From positions 930,001-994,000 of the forward strand of contig DATKHY010000007.1 in assembly GCA_035544215.1 (NCBI GenBank): a DNA stretch of 64,000 nucleotides, read 5' to 3'. The DNA is from Candidatus Binatia bacterium (GTDB lineage: Bacteria > Vulcanimicrobiota > Vulcanimicrobiia > Vulcanimicrobiales > Vulcanimicrobiaceae). Both the position numbers and the translations under genes were made by a program. Below the pieces are notes generated by a model. It was not told where the DNA came from. It saw nothing but the letters and a program-made list of their open reading frames with translations, and did no database searches. This document shows positions 60,420-64,000 of the stretch, in pieces. Every line of letters begins with the position of its first letter. Within the stretch, counting starts at the first letter, position 1.

Positions 60420-61376
60420 TCATGGGCCAGGGGCGACTGCGGGGTCTGCCGCCAAGCCGAACGAGCTCAACAGGGGACCGAAGTACCACTGGTTGGTTTC
60501 CTTCCCGAAACCGTCGCGCGCGATCTCGCTGACGACGGCCTGACTGCCAGTCCCGACGTAGAGCCCGTCGCTTTTCGAGAGCGTCGGTATCAGGCTGCCT
60601 TCCTGCACGAAGACTTTCTTGCGCAGCCTGTACGACTTCGTCTTGAAGATGAACACGTCGTTGAAATAGTAGTCGGAAACGTAGACGTCGCCGGTCGGGC
60701 CGATCGTGATGCCGGTCGGTTCGATCAGATCCTTCTGGCCGAACGACTTCGACGGCTTCGTCGAGCCCGGTGGATAGATCGATACCATCGCCGCCGTCGT
60801 GTTGTAGTTTTCGACGTACAGGTAGTCGCGAGAGTCGACCGCAATGCCGAGCGGATTCAATCCGTTGATCACCGTCGAGGGCGTCGTCGATCCGGGCGGA
60901 AACTCCACGAGGCTGCCTTGATAGCTGCCCTCCTCGTTCGACACCCACACGTTGCCTTTGCTGTCGACCGCGACGGCGTCGGGCACCGTCAGATCTTGCG
61001 TCAGTGTCAGCGACGGCGTTGTGCTGCCGGGCGGATAGATCGTGACCTGTGGCGGAACGTGAGCCGAGCTGGCCACGTAGAGATTGCCGGCCTTGTCGAT
61101 CGCGAGGCCTTGTGGCCCCCCGACCCCGCTCGTGATCGAGCCCACCGGGCTCGCGCCGGCGGGCCGCGCCGGGAAGATAAAGACCGTATTCGAGTAGGTG
61201 TCGGCGACGTAGACGTAGTTCTTGCCGACCGCCGCGATCGGTCGCCCGTGCGACCGTGTGAAGGAGGCCTGAGGCGCGGCCGGCGTCACCGCCGAAGTGC
61301 CCGCTCCCGAGCACCCCGCGGCGGCCAAAAGCGCGATGAGGACGGAACCCGCGAAAAGCGGCCGATGCGAAGCCAT
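60420..61376 (-). CDS. Beta-propeller lipoprotein (PPGSTTPS type)
   Basis: 318 residues from ATG at 61376 with AGGAG 8 nt upstream. Signal and lipobox 'FAGSVLIALLAAAGC'. Blades repeat 'KNYVYVADTYSNTVFIFPARP', 'DKAGNLYVASSAHVPPQVTIYPPGS', 'DSKGNVWVSNEEG', 'VEFPPGSTTPS' and 'DSRDYLYVENYN', each about 45 residues. Clearly paralogous to 36753-37709. Predicted extracytoplasmic NHL-type propeller; no enzyme ligands seen. Divergent from the TPR-LuxR regulator starting 90 nt away. Confidence 0.88.
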   Translation of the reverse strand: MASHRPLFAGSVLIALLAAAGCSGAGTSAVTPAAPQASFTRSHGRPIAAVGKNYVYVADTYSNTVFIFPARPAGASPVGSITSGVGGPQGLAIDKAGNLYVASSAHVPPQVTIYPPGSTTPSLTLTQDLTVPDAVAVDSKGNVWVSNEEGSYQGSLVEFPPGSTTPSTVINGLNPLGIAVDSRDYLYVENYNTTAAMVSIYPPGSTKPSKSFGQKDLIEPTGITIGPTGDVYVSDYYFNDVFIFKTKSYRLRKKVFVQEGSLIPTLSKSDGLYVGTGSQAVVSEIARDGFGKETNQWYFGPLLSSFGLAADPAVAPGP

Positions 61377-61466
61377 TGTGGAATCTCCTGAAACTGCAAT
61401 GATGGGTTTGCTGCCAAACGTACCGCCGGCGCGGCGGCGCGACAAGCGTAATTACTTAGGCGCGCC

Positions 61467-62861
61467 GTGATCTCGAGCCGCCTGCTCGAAGCCGACCTGC
61501 TCTACCAGATGAACGCGCACGAGCTCGCGGCGCAGCGGCTGGAATCGCTCGCGCGCGAGACTTCGCCGGAGAGCACGCGACTGGCCGCGCTGTCCCGGCT
61601 GACCGAGATCGCGTGCGACGACGGTGACGCCGCAGCCGCGCAGCGCGGCTTGGCGGAGATGCGGCGCTCCGCCGAAGAGCTAGACGGCGAGCTCGCGCCG
61701 GCCGATCGCGCGGAGCTCACGTACGCAGCCGCGCGCTGCGCCTACTCGCATCGTGAGGGCGGAGAGCTGCGGCGTCTCGCGCGCGAAGCGATGCTGGCGG
61801 CGCGCCGGGCGCCGGCCAACACGCGCGTCGCCTCGCTTGCGATTCGCATCCACTCGTACCTGGCCGTCGACCGCTACCACCGCCAGGATCTCGCCGGCGC
61901 CGGCGAGGCGGCCGATACGGCCATCAAGCTTCTGCATCGTACGCCGGCCGCGCTTCCGTACGTCAAGACGCACGCTCTCACGACACGCGCGGTGATCGAT
62001 CTACACGATCCGTCGCGCGCTCACCTCGCCGGAACCGAGAACGTCGAGGCGCTGGAGCTGGCCTTGGCCAACGGCATGATCACGACGGCGCGCGACGCGC
62101 TCTTCAACATCGCGAACTCGTGGCTGTTCTGTGACGATTCGCCCGCGTCGCCACACGCGGCGCGCGCCGTGCGCGACAGTCTCGCCGACGCGCTGGCCGC
62201 CCCATCGCGCGCCGACGATCCGGTGCTCGCCGCGCTGTCGCTCTGCTCGTACGGCCGCTACGCGGAAGCCGCCGACCTGATCGATCGCATCGCAGCGCCA
62301 AACGGCGCTAGCTCAGACTGGTTGCCGATGTTCTTCGGACCCGTCACCGCGACGAAGCGCGCGCGCATCCTCTTCAAGGCCGCGAAGTTTGCCGACGCAG
62401 AAAAGGCCGCGGCCGGTGCGCTCGAGGCGTGGGAGGAATCGCGATTGGGCGGAGACGGCACGGCCCTGCGCGTCCGCGCCGAGGCGCTCGAGGCACTCGG
62501 CGACGCGCGCGCCGCGACTGCGGCGATCGAAGACGCGATCGCCGCGCTCGAGCCCCTCCAACCGGTCCACCATCTCGTCGGCGCGTATCAGTGCGCGCAC
62601 CGCCTGACGCGCAAACGCGCCTATCTCGACCGGGCTCACGACCTCGTGGCCGTGCTGAAGCGCGCCGACATGCCGAGCGACGGAGCGCAGCTGACACCGC
62701 GCGAGCGCGAGATCGCGCGGCTCGTCGCGCGCGGTTACAGCAACAACGCCATCGCGGCTCGCTTGGATATCAGCACGCGCACGGTCGAGAGCCACGTGGC
62801 ATCGATATTCAGCCGCCTATCGATTCGTGCGCGCTGGCAGCTGACGCCGGACCTCTTGTAG
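61467..62861 (+). CDS. LuxR-type regulator with TPR-like domain
   Basis: 464 residues from GTG at 61467. The C-terminal LuxR HTH is complete ('LTPREREIARLVARGYSNNA' and 'IAARLDISTRTVESHVASIF', ending 'RWQLTPDLL'). The remaining ~390 residues are TPR-like helices ('LLEADLLYQMNAHELAAQRLESLA', 'DLAGAGEAADTAIKLL', 'AKFADAEKAAAGALEAWEES'). It lacks the N-terminal ATPase of MalT/LAL regulators, so it may be a shortened LAL protein. It is divergent from the propeller lipoprotein, a probable target. Confidence 0.9.
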   Translation: MISSRLLEADLLYQMNAHELAAQRLESLARETSPESTRLAALSRLTEIACDDGDAAAAQRGLAEMRRSAEELDGELAPADRAELTYAAARCAYSHREGGELRRLAREAMLAARRAPANTRVASLAIRIHSYLAVDRYHRQDLAGAGEAADTAIKLLHRTPAALPYVKTHALTTRAVIDLHDPSRAHLAGTENVEALELALANGMITTARDALFNIANSWLFCDDSPASPHAARAVRDSLADALAAPSRADDPVLAALSLCSYGRYAEAADLIDRIAAPNGASSDWLPMFFGPVTATKRARILFKAAKFADAEKAAAGALEAWEESRLGGDGTALRVRAEALEALGDARAATAAIEDAIAALEPLQPVHHLVGAYQCAHRLTRKRAYLDRAHDLVAVLKRADMPSDGAQLTPREREIARLVARGYSNNAIAARLDISTRTVESHVASIFSRLSIRARWQLTPDLL

Positions 62862-62925
62862 CTACTTTTTGGCCAGCGGAGGCCCGGTGCCACACGGCGA
62901 CCAGCCTGCGAGGGCTTATAAGACA

Positions 62926-62962
62926 CAAAAATGTGGTCAAATGACCACATTTTTGATACTAT
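62926..62962 (+). promoter_or_regulatory. Perfect palindromic operator and promoter of the wHTH/NTase pair
   Basis: A 14-bp perfect inverted repeat with a 2-nt spacer (62926-62955; half-site CAAAAATGTGGTCA). TGGTCA (62934-62939) and TACTAT (62957-62962) are 17 nt apart and fit -35/-10 positions. The start would then be about 62968, next to the ATG at 62969. Autorepression by the winged-helix protein is likely. Confidence 0.7.
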
Positions 62963-62968
62963 CGGTCT

Positions 62969-63298
62969 ATGCTCAACATGAAGCTTTTCGGCAGCCCATC
63001 GCGATCCAGGATCCTGACGCTTGTCGCACTTCTCGATCAAAGCTATCCGAGGGAACTAGCCCGACTTAGCGACGCCCCGCTGCCCAGCGTTCAGCGAATC
63101 GTAAACGATCTCGAGCGGGAAGGCGTCGTTGCCACCCGGATCGTCGGACGCAACAGGGAGGTTAGCCTGAATCCAAGGTTCTACGGCGCGGACGAGCTTC
63201 GATCTCTTCTCTTGAAGTATGCGAAGCGCGACCCCGAGCTCGAGCGCCGAGCTTCGGCGTTACGCAGACGGCCGCGGCGCGCGGGGAAACCGCTGTAG
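62969..63298 (+). CDS. Winged-helix regulator (ArsR/MarR-like), probable antitoxin
   Basis: 109 residues, ATG at 62969. 'GSPSRSRILTLVALLDQSYPRELARLSDAPLPSVQRIVNDLEREGVV' is a winged helix-turn-helix (split here by its normal turns), with the wing 'ATRIVGRNREVSLNP'. The C-terminus is basic. Its ATG follows a perfect palindrome, and the gene ends one base before the nucleotidyltransferase. The pair has the layout of AbiE-like or other NTase toxin-antitoxin modules in which the wHTH protein represses its operon. Confidence 0.85.
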   Translation: MLNMKLFGSPSRSRILTLVALLDQSYPRELARLSDAPLPSVQRIVNDLEREGVVATRIVGRNREVSLNPRFYGADELRSLLLKYAKRDPELERRASALRRRPRRAGKPL

Positions 63299-63299
63299 G

Positions 63300-63830
63300 A
63301 TGCCCCGCATAACCGAAGCCTCCTCGCTTACGGACGTCTGTTTTGCCATTTGCACGGCGTTGCAACGCGCTGGTACGATCGCCGTATTGACTGGCGGAAG
63401 CGCCGCCACATATTATGCCCCGGAAGCGTATCAGTCCGGCGACGCCGACTTTGTGATTACGTTTCAGAGCGATCCAGCAGGTGCGGGCGCGGCAGTACGC
63501 AGCCTCGGCTATCGCGACATGGGCGGCACATATCGTCACGACAGGAATGTCTTCACGCTGGAGTTTCCCCCTGGCCCGCTAGCCGTTGGTGACGACCTCA
63601 TCCGCTCTTACGAGACGGTCACTCGAGGCCAAGAAATTCTCTATGTCCTGTCACGGACCGACTGCGTCCGCGATCGGCTAGCCTCCTTCTACTTTTTCGC
63701 GGACCGCAGCGCGTTGGCAGCGGCGGTGGCGGTTGCAGCGAGGCCGGTCGATCTTGCCCTCATCGAACGCTGGAGCGACAGAGAAGGCCACGCTTCACGC
63801 TTCGCGGAGTTTCTGGGATATCTCCAATAA
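63300..63830 (+). CDS. Nucleotidyltransferase-like protein, probable toxin
   Basis: 176 residues, ATG at 63300, one base after the wHTH stop. 'IAVLTGGSAATYYAPEAYQSGDADFVITF' (two segments: GGSAA at 32-36, D48 and D50) is the GG(S)-x(n)-D-x-D motif of the polymerase-beta-type nucleotidyltransferase fold. The C-terminal part is helical ('YVLSRTDCVRDRLASFYFFADRSAL'). NTase partners of wHTH genes are often toxins or defence effectors (AbiEii, MenT-like), but DUF6036-type housekeeping variants also exist. The downstream side carries intergenic repeats. Confidence 0.82.
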   Translation: MPRITEASSLTDVCFAICTALQRAGTIAVLTGGSAATYYAPEAYQSGDADFVITFQSDPAGAGAAVRSLGYRDMGGTYRHDRNVFTLEFPPGPLAVGDDLIRSYETVTRGQEILYVLSRTDCVRDRLASFYFFADRSALAAAVAVAARPVDLALIERWSDREGHASRFAEFLGYLQ

Positions 63831-63850
63831 GCGCGCGACGCTCCCAGGCA

Positions 63851-63902
63851 CGTCCACCCTTCGACTTCGCTCGCTGCGCTCGCTACGCTCAGGGTGACAA
63901 GG
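63851..63902. repeat. Intergenic repeat with GC-palindromic core
   Basis: 'CACCCTTCGACTTCGCTCGC' followed by 'TGCGCTCGCTACGCTCAGGG' and TGACA: the reverse complement of the family at 25679, with an internal GCTCGCTGCGCTCGC near-repeat. Bases 63903-64000 show nothing recognisable. Confidence 0.7.
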
Positions 63903-64000
63903 GATGGGTTATTTCTTGACGAGTGGCTACCAGGCGATTCCGAGCGGCCCCCGCGATGGAAAGCGCAACGCCCGCGGCGATAAGCGCGCGAGAGGTGAGC

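Overview
The window is high-GC, compact DNA from an uncultivated-type bacterium. Genes often overlap by 1-4 bases (ATGA, GTGA, TAATG and convergent CTAG junctions). Many genes start with GTG. There are numerous NHL/SMP-30-like beta-propeller lipoproteins with 'PAGSTTPS'-type motifs, a GloVer-repeat lipoprotein, TPR-fused regulators, and dispersed 'CCTGAGC...TCGAAGG' intergenic repeats. Together these fit Candidatus Eremiobacterota/Vulcanimicrobiota (WPS-2) or a similar terrestrial phylum. This is inference from style; there is no rRNA or marker gene here. I found no tRNA, rRNA, CRISPR array or transposase.

Layout. (1) 1-17.2 kb: a block of uncharacterised proteins, almost all on the minus strand. 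Three clear paralogues (2261-4528, 4550-6904, 6915-9227) share an N-terminal domain and tandem beta-sandwich-like repeats. With them are two more large beta-rich proteins (9255-11075, 11072-13201), a 313-aa unknown, a membrane protein, a secreted protein and a patatin-like phospholipase. The + strand gene entering at the left edge is also beta-rich. None of the large proteins has a signal peptide. This is the best candidate for an undescribed multi-protein system. (2) 17.2-22.9 kb: remnants of a duplicated cyclase locus, a secreted protein, then a + strand set of TPR-CHAT peptidase (split by a frameshift), membrane protein, propeller protein and small exported protein. (3) 22.9-30.2 kb: a nucleotidyl cyclase/NB-ARC/TPR regulator, a membrane-anchored protein between repeat clusters, and a TM0106-type RecB nuclease/RNase H/SF1 helicase.

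(4) 30.3-32.1 kb: very small genes, two groups of which sit behind near-identical ~87-bp promoter/leader copies. (5) 32.1-45.2 kb: propeller lipoproteins, TPR regulators, a TetR/SDR pair with a palindromic operator on the start codon, a serine hydrolase, a CadC-like regulator, an aldo/keto reductase and the GloVer lipoprotein. (6) 45.2-48.8 kb: VOC protein, hotdog thioesterase, Uma2 nuclease, methyltransferase and an ECF sigma/anti-sigma pair. (7) 48.8-51.1 kb: a GH1 glycosidase interrupted by a substrate-binding-protein domain whose two halves are in swapped order, itself carrying an intergenic repeat in frame. (8) 51.4-52.9 kb: a visibly more AT-rich XRE regulator plus PD-(D/E)XK nuclease pair. 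(9) 53-55 kb: an ECF42-type sigma factor with two YCII/DGPF proteins. (10) 55.2-64 kb: a lipocalin-like secreted protein, a multi-TM GAF-like sensor divergent from a secreted alpha/beta hydrolase, a rhodanese, another propeller-lipoprotein/TPR-LuxR pair, and a winged-helix/nucleotidyltransferase pair behind a perfect palindrome.

The left 23 kb combines two enzyme classes often used as effectors (patatin lipase and CHAT protease) with a nucleotidyl-cyclase regulator and structural-looking proteins. The right half mixes extracytoplasmic propellers with TPR-type regulators next to them. Several promoters place the -10 box about 6 nt before the ATG, so leaderless transcripts are likely.
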